From Phycisphaerales bacterium (GTDB lineage: Bacteria > Planctomycetota > Phycisphaerae > Sedimentisphaerales > Anaerobacaceae): 38,123 nucleotides of DNA. The translations under genes were made by a program, and so were the position numbers. How positions within the stretch are numbered: position 1 is the stretch's first letter; each line of letters begins with the position of its first letter. The stretch lies in assembly GCA_020343675.1 (NCBI GenBank), contig CP070806.1, positions 2,440,372-2,478,494 on the forward strand, in the 5' to 3' direction. The notes beneath the pieces were generated by a model that was given only the letters and a program-made list of their open reading frames with translations, was not told the DNA's origin and ran no database searches. Shown here piece by piece: positions 1-7,721 of this stretch.

Positions 1-1
1 G

Positions 2-970
2 GGGCTCGGTGTTCGCGACCTATGGGTAACCACAAGGCCAACCGTTGGCGAGCCTTGGGGACCCCCGCTCAATCCTGGGGCGCCCCTCAACACGGCTTAC
101 GGGGAGTGGTGTCCGAGTATCTCACCTGATGGCCTGTCGCTTTATTTTTCCGACTGGCAAGCCCCCCGACCCGGCGGTGTCGGTGGCGAGGACATGTGGC
201 AGGCGCCAATTCTTCCTGTCGTTGACCTCAACGGCGACGGAATTGTTGGCAGCGCCGACATGTGCGCAATAGTTGACCACTGGGGCACAGACAATTCTTT
301 ATATGATATTGGTCCGATGCCCTGGGGCGACGGTATCGTCGATGTCGAAGACTTGACGGTTCTGGCTGAGCATCTGTTTGAAGAAGTGGACGACTCCACG
401 CTGATAGCACATTGGAAACTGGATGAGGCAGAAGGCGACATAGCCTATGACAGCGCTGCTGTGAACGATGCCGTTGTGTTTGGTGGTGCCGTCTGGCAGC
501 CTACCGGTGGCGCGGTGGATGGGGCTCTCGAACTCGATGCTATCGATGACTACGTCAGCACGCCCGATGTGGTGAATCCAGCAGACGGGCCATTCAGTAT
601 CCTTGCCTGGATTACAGGTGGCGCTCCAGGTCAGGTTATCCTTTCGGAGCCAGAAGGCGCCAATTGGCTTGGGGCCGATGCCGAAGGCAAGTTGATGACG
701 GAGCTTAAATGCTACGGTCGGACCGGCGCTGCGTTGCGGTCCCAGGCGGTCATCACCGATGGGCAATGGCACCGTATAGGTCTTGTCTGGGATGGCTCAC
801 GCAGAACACTCTTTGTGGATGGTGTCATGGCTGCCGAAGACACACAGGAAGCTTTGCCAAGCTCAAACAACGGCCTATACATCGGCGCGGGAGGCAGCCT
901 CGAACCGGATGCATTCTTCTCCGGCCTGATCGATGACGTTCGCATCTACAATCGAGTCGTGAGCCCATAG
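2..970 (+). CDS. PD40 / dockerin-like / LamG surface protein (5' end cut off by the window)
   Basis: The reading frame is open from base 2, so the gene begins upstream; an internal ATG at 194 is not the true start. The first ~60 visible residues resemble PD40 beta-propeller repeats (DLWVTTRPTV, SPDGLSLYFSDW). They are followed by two calcium-loop, dockerin-like segments (DLNGDGIVGSADM and WGDGIVDVEDL), then a LamG/concanavalin-like domain that starts near LIAHWKLDEAEGDIAYDSA and ends at FFSGLIDDVRIYNRVV. This order is common in secreted or surface proteins of Phycisphaerae. The likely role is extracellular, in carbohydrate or protein binding; no catalytic residues are visible. The dockerin-like part need not mean a cellulosome, since planctomycetes use such repeats widely. 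The 3' end is complete, with TAG at 968-970. Confidence 0.8.
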   Translation, partial: GLGVRDLWVTTRPTVGEPWGPPLNPGAPLNTAYGEWCPSISPDGLSLYFSDWQAPRPGGVGGEDMWQAPILPVVDLNGDGIVGSADMCAIVDHWGTDNSLYDIGPMPWGDGIVDVEDLTVLAEHLFEEVDDSTLIAHWKLDEAEGDIAYDSAAVNDAVVFGGAVWQPTGGAVDGALELDAIDDYVSTPDVVNPADGPFSILAWITGGAPGQVILSEPEGANWLGADAEGKLMTELKCYGRTGAALRSQAVITDGQWHRIGLVWDGSRRTLFVDGVMAAEDTQEALPSSNNGLYIGAGGSLEPDAFFSGLIDDVRIYNRVVSP

Positions 971-1087
971 CAGATGCTTCGTGTAGCGGGTACTTCAAGG
1001 GCTGGCAGCCTGTGTGTTGGCCGTGAAGAGCCGGGACGGGTGGCAAGCCCAAGATCATTTACGATGGCTAAGCCATAGATTTTCGGA

Positions 1088-1116
1088 TTGACTTTTGATG
1101 ACTGATGATGTATAAT
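1088..1116 (+). promoter_or_regulatory. Near-consensus sigma70-type promoter without a gene close by
   Basis: A -35 box TTGACT (1088-1093) and a perfect -10 box TATAAT (1111-1116) are separated by 17 bp. Transcription would begin near 1123. The next gene starts at 1501, and an intrinsic terminator at 1241-1274 lies between, so this promoter probably does not serve that gene. Confidence 0.5.
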
Positions 1117-1122
1117 TGAAAG

Positions 1123-1274
1123 TCGATGGGCGAAGCCCGATTCGTCTCTCGTCCTTCGTCCCTCGTCGTCTTATGCGTGAATTTGGGGAGAGCCGCCGGA
1201 CCGGGCATTGTGCCCGGCGGAATGCGGTTAACCGGTAAAGGGTAGGGTGGGTTCGTCCCGCCCTACCATTTTTT
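1123..1274 (+). ncRNA. Candidate small non-coding RNA
   Basis: This ~150-nt interval lies between a near-consensus promoter and an intrinsic terminator, with no plausible coding frame. It contains a short GGGC-GAA-GCCC hairpin near 1130, a run of TCGTC-like direct repeats near 1141-1170, a perfect CCGGGCA-TTG-TGCCCGG hairpin at 1201-1217, and the terminator stem. It does not match 6S RNA, SRP RNA, tmRNA or RNase P by eye. It could instead be a mosaic of dispersed intergenic repeats that mimics a transcription unit. The 524-bp gap 971-1494 holds nothing else recognisable apart from this unit and the promoter at 1400-1427. Confidence 0.3.
1241..1274 (+). terminator. Intrinsic terminator, also a dispersed-palindrome copy
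   Basis: An 11-bp stem (GGTAGGGTGGG, 1241-1251, with CCCGCCCTACC, 1257-1267; one G-T pair) closes a TTCGT loop and is followed by ATTTTTT. The stem shares the GTAGGGTGGG core with palindromes at 16790 and 35434. Confidence 0.65.
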
Positions 1275-1399
1275 ATACCCACACAGACAGACACGGATTC
1301 ACACCGTTTACGATTCATTTCTCTGTGTGCTCCCTCGACTGGGCTCGGGACGGCGTCTGTGGCCAGATTCCTATTTGTTGGAGTCTTTGAGTCACAAGC

Positions 1400-1427
1400 T
1401 TGCTATTGATGGTCGATAGTCTATAGT
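1400..1427 (+). promoter_or_regulatory. Candidate promoter of the alpha/beta hydrolase gene
   Basis: The boxes are TTGCTA (1400-1405) and TATAGT (1422-1427) with a 16-bp spacer. The predicted start near 1434 would give a leader of about 65 nt before the ATG at 1501. Confidence 0.4.
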
Positions 1428-1500
1428 GCAACTATGGACTGACCCTATTCGGTCCGACACGGGGACAATCTGAGATCTTGTTCAATGAAAGGTAATGGAA

Positions 1501-2541
1501 ATGAAAACCATGAGTAGTTCCCTAATATCACTCGTTCTCATTCAAAGCCTGTTTGCACAAGGGGTGACGCCAAAGGATTGGGGTCTTAAGAGCTTTCATA
1601 TCAAAGACGCACAACTCGGAGACGTCAATTACTATGTGACGCAGAAGGGCATCGACATGGAGAAGCCACTCGTATTCCTCATCAGTGGCTGTAGGGGATT
1701 GCCCGTTATGTTGGTGGTGCAATGCAAAGAGAAATCGCTGCAACTGGGCACTGTGCCTCCGGACCAAATTGACTATTTTTCCGAACAGTACCATGTTGCC
1801 TTGATAGGAAAAGCGGGGACTCCATTTTGCGACACAATGAAAGTAGATGAAATCAATCCCTTGAAGAATCTGGAAGATTATCAACCTTCCCAGGAGTACA
1901 TTCAAAAATGCGGCATGGAATGGGAGGTGAAGGCAAGTTCAATCGTCATTGATTCCCTCTGCAAAACGCTCTCTATTTCCGAGAACAGGGTCATTGCCCT
2001 TGGTTTTTCGGAGGGGGGGCACCTTGCCGTCAAGCTGGCTGAAGAGAATAGAAAGGTGACGCATCTTGTCAGCGTGATCAGTAATGGTCTGAATCAATTT
2101 TATTCAAGTATCATCAACCGAAGGATTGATGCAGCTACCGGAAAAATAACGCATCAGGAGGCTCAAGCAGCGATTGATGAGCTGTTTGCTGTCTACAAGA
2201 AAATATACAGTGATCCACGCAACACGGAGAAATGGTATTATGGCCATCCTTATCAGCGCTGGGGGAGTTTTTGCACCGACATCCCTTTAGAGCATTTAGT
2301 CAAGTTGGAAATTCCAATTCTCTTGCTGAATGGTTCCTCTGATCGTAATAACCCTGTTCTGCAGTCTGATTATGTTATGCTGGAGTTCCTGAGATTGGGA
2401 AAAGACAATCTGACCTACCATGTGTTGCCCGGCTGTGACCATTGGTTTAACGAGGTTGTGGTTAAAAACGGTAAGGAAACACGTGTGTCACACAGAAAGG
2501 AAGCATTCAAAAAGATTTTCGATTGGCTTGCATCCAATTGA
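1501..2541 (+). CDS. Secreted alpha/beta hydrolase (S9-like or esterase-like)
   Basis: The protein has 346 residues from ATG 1501. This start is preferred over the ATG at 1495 because AAAGG (1488-1492) sits 8 nt upstream of it. Residues 1-19 look like a signal peptide (hydrophobic SSLISLVLIQSLF, then AQG). The alpha/beta-hydrolase fold is suggested by VFLISG, by the nucleophile elbow GFSEGG (Ser170), by an acid in LNGSSDRNNP (Asp281) and by a late histidine in GCDHWF (His314); these form a complete Ser-Asp-His triad. The substrate cannot be told from sequence; a secreted esterase or peptidase is most likely. By eye the gene is more AT-rich than its neighbours and stands alone, which fits acquisition by transfer. 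Confidence 0.75.
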   Translation: MKTMSSSLISLVLIQSLFAQGVTPKDWGLKSFHIKDAQLGDVNYYVTQKGIDMEKPLVFLISGCRGLPVMLVVQCKEKSLQLGTVPPDQIDYFSEQYHVALIGKAGTPFCDTMKVDEINPLKNLEDYQPSQEYIQKCGMEWEVKASSIVIDSLCKTLSISENRVIALGFSEGGHLAVKLAEENRKVTHLVSVISNGLNQFYSSIINRRIDAATGKITHQEAQAAIDELFAVYKKIYSDPRNTEKWYYGHPYQRWGSFCTDIPLEHLVKLEIPILLLNGSSDRNNPVLQSDYVMLEFLRLGKDNLTYHVLPGCDHWFNEVVVKNGKETRVSHRKEAFKKIFDWLASN

Positions 2542-2549
2542 ATTCGGGG

Positions 2550-2575
2550 GAAGACCTTGTTCATTTGGGGTCTTC
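2550..2575. repeat. Imperfect hairpin after the hydrolase gene
   Basis: GAAGACC (2550-2556) and GGTCTTC (2569-2575) form a 7-bp stem with a 12-nt loop. There is no clear T-tract, so terminator function is doubtful. The neighbouring GAATTCGGGGG is also found at 6641-6650, after the beta-helix gene. Confidence 0.3.
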
Positions 2576-2733
2576 TCGGCAAATTGGTGGGACCTGGGCC
2601 TTTCTGGAAGGTGCCTTGGCCACAATGGCGACCAGAAGCCTTGAAATCGAACGGCCTATCGTGGGATCATTAACAGCCGGATATGCAGGGGCACCGATTA
2701 TGAACTCACGTGGATAATCCCGCTAAATAACCT

Positions 2734-2762
2734 TTGCATAAAATCAGATGAAGGGTTATAAT
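2734..2762 (+). promoter_or_regulatory. Candidate promoter of the pseudopilin gene
   Basis: The boxes are TTGCAT (2734-2739) and a perfect TATAAT (2757-2762) with a 17-bp spacer. Transcription would begin near 2769, downstream of the possible early start at 2764. This supports translation from the ATG at 2827. Confidence 0.5.
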
Positions 2763-2826
2763 AGTGTTGTTATTGAACAAAAAGCGGCACTTTTACAATA
2801 TAGCGAGAAGATATGGAAGAAACATC

Positions 2827-3639
2827 ATGAATAAGGCAAAAGGCTTTACGCTCATTGAACTTTTAGTGGTCATTGCCATTATTGCGATATTAATGGCGAT
2901 ACTGATGCCCGCACTAAACAGAGCCAGAGAGCAGGGCAAACGCGCCGTCTGTCTGAGCAATCTCAAGCAATTGACCCTGTCGTGGATTCTGTATTCCGAT
3001 GAGAATGACGACCGAATCGTCAGCGGCGACGGAGGGGTGAACCACACCTATAACGGCGTGGTTGAGATTCCCTGGGTCGGCCGGTGCTGGCACAGCAACT
3101 ACCGGGGCGGCGACCAGCTCCCGGAGGCGGAGCAAAAAAGGGAAATCATGCATGGAGCCCTGTGGCCTTACTGTAAGAACATTCAGCTCTACGCGTGCCC
3201 GACCGGGACGCGGGGAGAGCTGGTGACGTATGCCGCCATGGATTCCATGAATGGTCATCCTCTGCCGCATGATCCGAAGAGCCGAGGCCCCGCCGACGTC
3301 ATCAGAAGGCTGATCATCAAAAAGAGGATGACGATTAAAAGCCCCTCCCAAAGGATCGTCTTTATCGATGAAGGCTGGGTGACTCCGGACAGCTATGCGG
3401 TTTATCAGAATCGGCAGGAATGGTGGGACGACCCGATGGTTCGGCACGGCAACGGAACGAGCGTCTCGCTTGCCGATGGACACAGCGAATACTGGAAGTG
3501 GAAAGGCATTGAGACCATCAAGGGCGGCAAGCTCCGCGACCGTACGCACCCGTCTCAGCACGTCATACCCACCACTGATGCGGGCAACGAGGATCTGTAC
3601 CGAGTACGAAAATCCTGCTGGTGGGAGATAGAAGGTTAG
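2827..3639 (+). CDS. Type II-secretion/type IV-like pseudopilin with H-X9-DG motif
   Basis: The protein has 270 residues. The N-terminus is a class III prepilin signal: a short basic leader MNKAKG, cleavage expected before Phe7, the conserved Glu11 (Glu5 of the mature form), then a hydrophobic helix [19 protein letters not shown]. After ~170 residues of soluble domain it carries the planctomycete H-X9-DG signature, with His207 and Asp217-Gly218. Such proteins occur in many copies in Planctomycetota and Lentisphaerota. They are processed by a prepilin peptidase and exposed at the inner membrane or in a pseudopilus; their exact role is unknown. The start at 2827 is chosen from the prepilin leader, the upstream GGAAG and the promoter at 2734-2762. 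A small membrane-protein gene follows after 30 nt. Confidence 0.85.
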   Translation: MNKAKGFTLIELLVVIAIIAILMAILMPALNRAREQGKRAVCLSNLKQLTLSWILYSDENDDRIVSGDGGVNHTYNGVVEIPWVGRCWHSNYRGGDQLPEAEQKREIMHGALWPYCKNIQLYACPTGTRGELVTYAAMDSMNGHPLPHDPKSRGPADVIRRLIIKKRMTIKSPSQRIVFIDEGWVTPDSYAVYQNRQEWWDDPMVRHGNGTSVSLADGHSEYWKWKGIETIKGGKLRDRTHPSQHVIPTTDAGNEDLYRVRKSCWWEIEG

Positions 3640-3669
3640 ATTACCGTTTTCACCACATACAGGAACCCG

Positions 3670-3939
3670 ATGGAAAGAAGACTGAAGAAGTACCTGATCA
3701 TCACAGCAGCTTCCGTCGTGGGTTTTATCGTATGTGCAATCCTGCACAATGTCGTCTACGGGCTGTTTATCTACTGGTTTGGCCCGGATTTTTGGGAAAG
3801 AATCGGCATACCGGATGAGCCCTTCTTTTTCCTGTTGGCCGTGATTATATGCCCCGTATTGTTCCTGATTGGTCTCGTGGGCAGCCTTGTGTTCGCCATC
3901 AGCGAGATCAAGAACCGGTCTGTCGCAAAGAGGTCCTGA
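3670..3939 (+). CDS. Small two-helix membrane protein, unknown function
   Basis: The protein has 89 residues. A basic N-terminus (MERRLKK) precedes a first membrane segment (about residues 8-30, YLIITAASVVGFIVCAIL and following). A short aromatic loop with FGPDFWERIGIPDE follows, then a second segment (about 52-78) and a basic C-terminus. AGGA lies ~6 nt before the ATG. The gene starts 30 nt after the pseudopilin stop and may be cotranscribed with it. I do not recognise a family. The codon pattern and ribosome binding site make it a likely real gene. Confidence 0.55.
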   Translation: MERRLKKYLIITAASVVGFIVCAILHNVVYGLFIYWFGPDFWERIGIPDEPFFFLLAVIICPVLFLIGLVGSLVFAISEIKNRSVAKRS

Positions 3940-3967
3940 AGAAGGGCTGTGGTGACTCGAGGTTAGT

Positions 3968-4102
3968 TTGGACCGGATTACAGGATACCCTGATTTGCCG
4001 ATCCTCTGCGTAGTTGTCTTTTTTCTTCTTGCCTTTGGATTTGCCCTGCACTATCTTCCATTTCCCGGAGCAGCAGCGGGGACGGCCGGGAGTGAAATAT
4101 GA
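3968..4102 (+). CDS. Possible 44-residue hydrophobic peptide with a TTG start
   Basis: A short frame begins at TTG 3968, five bases after GAGG (3959-3962), and ends at TGA 4100-4102. Its middle is strongly hydrophobic (LPILCVVVFFLLAFGFALHYL), as in a single-pass membrane peptide. It follows the two-helix membrane-protein gene by 28 nt. No homologue is recognised. A chance frame or the remnant of a larger gene is equally possible. Confidence 0.2.
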   Translation: MDRITGYPDLPILCVVVFFLLAFGFALHYLPFPGAAAGTAGSEI

Positions 4103-4188
4103 AATGTGACGGCCAATCTATGAGATGTGAGAAATTGTCTGATGCAAATACGCCCCTAAAAGAATGTCTCGATTAGGAAATAACAAAG

Positions 4189-6588
4189 ATGCTCCCAGGT
4201 TCACATAAGTGCAAGGCAAAGAAAGAGATCACCGAATGTAAGGCGCTGGTCTTGAGCGTTATGGTTTGCTTGACTTTCGCGATGCACCGCACAGGGATTT
4301 CGGCACAGCAGACTCCGACAGACTCAACGGAGCGCGCCTCGGACGTTACAGTGAGTCGCTATGGCACCGCTGAGTTGCTCCGCTCGCTGACGAGTCTGGA
4401 CGAAGGCGCGTTGGCAGAGACGGCGGGCTTCTATGCTCCGGGAGACGGCGGCGAGGCGCTGTACCGCATCCAGAAGCCAAATAACGCGTTACCGCCCAAT
4501 GGGGCCGATGTCATCGCTCTGAAGAATGGACGGGTTGCCGTCCTCCTGGAAAGTGAGGCCGTGAACTACAGGATGTTCGGTGCGGTCGGAGACGGCCAGA
4601 GCGACGATGGTGTTCAAATCAAGCTGGCCCATGGATACGCCAACAGGCGCCGGATCCCCGTGGTCAATCTCAGCGGTGAGTTCTGGATTAAACAGGTCAA
4701 CAACATTGAAATCACGACCAATGTGCACTGGGGTCATACAACGTTTCACATTGACGAGAGGTTCAACCACAAGCGGAATCCCCGTTTCGTGGTTCTCAAT
4801 GATGAGCCGACGCAGACCCTCGAACTGGACGAAGAAACCAAAGCCATTTTACTGGCGAAGATCCGGCCCGGCGTACAGATCATCGATGAGCTGGCGCCCT
4901 ACGCAGGCTGCCTGTTCACGGTCGAGGATGTAAAGGACCGCATCGGAATTCGGGCAGGCAACTACTCCAAACGCGGATGGGCGCGCGAGGAATTATTCTA
5001 CGTCGAAGAAGAGGGACGCATCATCGGCGACATCGCCTGGGAGTTCAAGGACTTCACGTCGGTAAGAGCCACTGCCTGTAACAACGTTTACCTCATCATC
5101 GAGGGGGGCGGATTCCGTGTCTCAGGCGACACGCCGGCCGGAGGCTCCAAGGGCTATCACCACCTCGGAATTTCTATCCAGCGCAGCCGCACCATCGTTC
5201 GTGAGCAATGGGTGGGGCTGGAGAAGGGTCATCGGGATGTCTCGATGGAGCCCCGGTCCGGCTTCTATGAGCTGCGCGGCGTCTATGACGTCACGCTGGA
5301 GAACATTCGGGCCATGCCCTGGGAGAAGAACCGTCGCGACCGTTCCAGGGTCGTGGCTCACGGTACGTATGGAATCAGCGGCGCGCGCATGCTGAACTGC
5401 ACATTCCGCAACCTGACGGCCGAAGGCGGCTGGGTGGCCTGGGGCGTCTTCGGAACGAATCTCAACAAGAACTTCCGCATCGAGAACTGCCGGCTCAATC
5501 GCATCGACGTCCATTTTCATTGCTGGAACCTGTATATCCGCGACTGCACCATCGGCTTCAAAGGTATCACCATCACCGGCGGCGGCGATCTGTTCGTGAC
5601 CGATACAACGCGCGATGGCAACAGCTTCATCAGCTTCCGTCGCGACTACGGCGCCAAGTGGGACGGCCGCATCCGGCTCCGTGGATGCACGCTAAAGCCA
5701 ACCGGTAACGGCACCGTCTCGGTGCTTAACCACCACATGGCGGACTTCGATTACCAGTACCCTATCGGCTTTGGCCGCAGTGTCATAGTCGAGGACATGC
5801 TCATCGACTACAGCGCAGCGCCTGAGTCCACGGCCCCGTGCTGGCTGATGGACATCGTGCCCTTTTCCAGGACCGAGACGGGCGCACGCCTGTTCTTTCC
5901 CAGCACCATAGAATTCAGTGACGTCAGGGTCGAAGGCCGGGAGCAGGGAGTACGTCTGCTTCGTATTCCCAATCCGCACCACTATGATCTGCGCCGAAAG
6001 GGCCGATACGATGGGAGCAAACTCGAGGCGAACTGCACGCTGGTTGTCGACGACGTGCAACTCGAAAAGATGGTCCCGAAGCATCCGAACGACACCGACA
6101 AGGTGCACCTGCTCATCGGAGCCGAAGATGCGAATGACTACGCCGACCAGGTCTCTCTATTCCCGGAGATCCATTACACCGATTGCGATAATGTCAGTGT
6201 TTATCTGGGAAACTGCATCGCCAGCGCGTTCTTCGACCGGTGTTCGGTGAATACCGTCACCGCCCCGGGCCTGCAAGGCGAACTGGTGTTCCGCGACTGC
6301 CGGCTCCAACCCAACGTGCAGGAAGTACAGGGTGACTTCTATACGCTGGAGAGCACATTAGGTACGCGATTCACGAACTGCACCGTCCACGCTCCCATCG
6401 TTAATGGAATAGCGAATCCTGAACTGGTGAATCGCACCGGCTTCATAGAGATCAACGGAACTGTCCGGCATTACCATCTCAACACAGCGTTGGGCAGCCG
6501 CATCACGGCTCACTACCGACATCAGGGCACAGGACTGAATCCGGATTTCATCGCAATGCTGAAACTGCACCACGAAATGGAAGAGTGA
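4189..6588 (+). CDS. Secreted parallel beta-helix protein (pectate-lyase superfamily)
   Basis: The 799-residue protein carries a signal peptide: a basic N-terminus (residues 8-17), the hydrophobic ALVLSVMVCLTFAM, and a probable cut near ISAQQ at about 40. The segment around YRMFGAVGDGQSDDGVQIK is typical of Pectate_lyase_3 / tailspike-type N-terminal caps. Next comes a long array of short strands with recurring asparagine/cysteine turns (MLNCTFRNLTAEGG, RIENCRLNRIDVHF, YIRDCTIGFKGITI), which suggests a right-handed beta-helix from about residue 290 to 740. No catalytic motif of a named lyase or hydrolase family is evident, so lyase, epimerase or binding function cannot be separated. The gene is monocistronic; the upstream ribosome site is weak (AGGA about 12 nt away). 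Confidence 0.7.
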   Translation: MLPGSHKCKAKKEITECKALVLSVMVCLTFAMHRTGISAQQTPTDSTERASDVTVSRYGTAELLRSLTSLDEGALAETAGFYAPGDGGEALYRIQKPNNALPPNGADVIALKNGRVAVLLESEAVNYRMFGAVGDGQSDDGVQIKLAHGYANRRRIPVVNLSGEFWIKQVNNIEITTNVHWGHTTFHIDERFNHKRNPRFVVLNDEPTQTLELDEETKAILLAKIRPGVQIIDELAPYAGCLFTVEDVKDRIGIRAGNYSKRGWAREELFYVEEEGRIIGDIAWEFKDFTSVRATACNNVYLIIEGGGFRVSGDTPAGGSKGYHHLGISIQRSRTIVREQWVGLEKGHRDVSMEPRSGFYELRGVYDVTLENIRAMPWEKNRRDRSRVVAHGTYGISGARMLNCTFRNLTAEGGWVAWGVFGTNLNKNFRIENCRLNRIDVHFHCWNLYIRDCTIGFKGITITGGGDLFVTDTTRDGNSFISFRRDYGAKWDGRIRLRGCTLKPTGNGTVSVLNHHMADFDYQYPIGFGRSVIVEDMLIDYSAAPESTAPCWLMDIVPFSRTETGARLFFPSTIEFSDVRVEGREQGVRLLRIPNPHHYDLRRKGRYDGSKLEANCTLVVDDVQLEKMVPKHPNDTDKVHLLIGAEDANDYADQVSLFPEIHYTDCDNVSVYLGNCIASAFFDRCSVNTVTAPGLQGELVFRDCRLQPNVQEVQGDFYTLESTLGTRFTNCTVHAPIVNGIANPELVNRTGFIEINGTVRHYHLNTALGSRITAHYRHQGTGLNPDFIAMLKLHHEMEE

Positions 6589-6692
6589 CCTTCTTGCCCT
6601 TTGCAGAAGCAGAGATTTGTGATAGTGATATAGACTCCAGAATTCGGGGGATACCTTACGAATTTCGGGGCTGGCGAGGGCCTTGGGATTGA

Positions 6693-7454
6693 CTATTGAT
6701 TATTTTCTTCGTGGTCTTCCCGTTCGACGGAGTTTACCCCTTCGAATTCCTCAGGGCAGGCTCTGAGCGTAGCCGAATGGGCTCGGGGCAGGCTGTGTTC
6801 ATTCATGGTTACATCCGGGAAATTGAGGCTGGCGAAGTCGCGGTGATACTTTCTTGCTGCTTCGTCGTAGGCTTTGGCGGCGTCGAGCTCGTTTTCGAAG
6901 TAGCCGAGATGGCGGGTTTTGTTCTCGAATCTTATGGCCGCGGCCCATTTTTTGGCTCCTTTGCGCCAGTGGACACCTTTGTATTTCGAGGTTGACTTGG
7001 CGGTCCGGCGGGCGTTGCGGCAGTTCTGGGCGAAGGTGCACAGACGCAGGTTCTTCTTACAGTTGTGCAGGCCGTTATGGTCGATGTGGTCCACGACTAA
7101 ATGGTCTGGGGCGAGCATGATTTCGCGGTGCATCTTGAGGGTCTTGCCGCCCGCTTTTCGCACGGCGTAGCAATTCTTGTCGGTCCCTTCGGCAAACCAG
7201 GTGTATTGGCTCAAGCGCGGATAGTCCTCGGCATCGACGATAGCGAACTTGCCCCGCGTCAGCGGGATCAGGCGCGGCGAACCGCCGCGGGCATCGGCGG
7301 CGCGCGAGGGGTGGAAATTCGAGCATTTTCCCAGCGGCGGGCGGATCGTCCAGCGGCCTTCGGCGCCTTTTTTCTGCCGGCAGATCAGGGCGGCCCGGCC
7401 GGGACCGGCCGCGAAAGTCGAAAAGCAGCAATTGTCGCATCTGGGCTGGGCCAT
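6693..7454 (-). CDS. AP2-domain HNH endonuclease with N-terminal zinc-finger-like leader
   Basis: The protein has 253 residues. Residues 1-50 hold Cys6, Cys9, Cys10, Cys25 and Cys44, plausibly a metal-binding leader. An HNH nuclease domain follows, with MHR (108-110), DHIDHNG (122-128) and CKKNLR (132-137). An AP2/ERF-type DNA-binding domain runs from SKYKGVHW (156-163) to about NFP (213). Free-standing AP2-HNH proteins are related to homing endonucleases and probably cut and bind specific DNA. The last 35 residues lie on DNA resembling a dispersed repeat (copy at 17784-17826), so the C-terminus has probably been extended by repeat insertion. The start codon ATG (7452-7454) lacks a strong ribosome site, but a promoter at 7548-7576 fits. 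Confidence 0.85.
   Translation of the reverse strand: MAQPRCDNCCFSTFAAGPGRAALICRQKKGAEGRWTIRPPLGKCSNFHPSRAADARGGSPRLIPLTRGKFAIVDAEDYPRLSQYTWFAEGTDKNCYAVRKAGGKTLKMHREIMLAPDHLVVDHIDHNGLHNCKKNLRLCTFAQNCRNARRTAKSTSKYKGVHWRKGAKKWAAAIRFENKTRHLGYFENELDAAKAYDEAARKYHRDFASLNFPDVTMNEHSLPRAHSATLRACPEEFEGVNSVEREDHEENNQ
6769..6825. repeat. Dispersed repeat forming the 3' end of the AP2-HNH gene
   Basis: The segment GGGCAGGCTGTGTTCATT with its following TGGTTA and CCGGGA recurs, with a few substitutions, at 17784-17826. Just before it (6751-6775) the sequence CTCTGAGCGTAGCCGAATGGGC resembles the CCCTGAGCGTAGCCGAAGGG-type palindromes found between genes in many bacteria. Confidence 0.5.
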
Positions 7455-7547
7455 AAAAGATGTTGCGAGCGGCTTTCTTAGCCGGTCGCCGGAGCCAATA
7501 GGCGTGTACGCGGGCGCAGTATTCGTTTATCCCCCCTCACGAGTTGT

Positions 7548-7576
7548 ATTATACTATAAAACACTGAACTTGTTCA
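7548..7576 (-). promoter_or_regulatory. Candidate promoter of the AP2-HNH gene
   Basis: On the minus strand the -35 box is TGAACA (7576-7571), the spacer is 17 bp and the -10 box is a perfect TATAAT (7553-7548). Transcription would begin about 85 nt before the ATG. The whole stretch 7540-7600 is AT-rich and may also hold the promoter of the divergent GH28 gene, for which no clear boxes were found. Confidence 0.45.
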
Positions 7577-7721
7577 ACAAATTATTAACAAAATATCTCC
7601 CCCGGACGCGGTCCGCTCGGAGTCCGATACAAGACTTGTCATCGGCGAAGGCGGGAGATACCATATCCGAGACGGCAAATTGTTCGATGCCGGTTTCAGC
7701 TCAGGCAATTTAGGGAGTGCA

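Noticed and set aside
2523..2717. Short frames between the hydrolase and pseudopilin genes
   Set aside because: They overlap the hydrolase end, have no ribosome site and show no domain or composition of a real protein.
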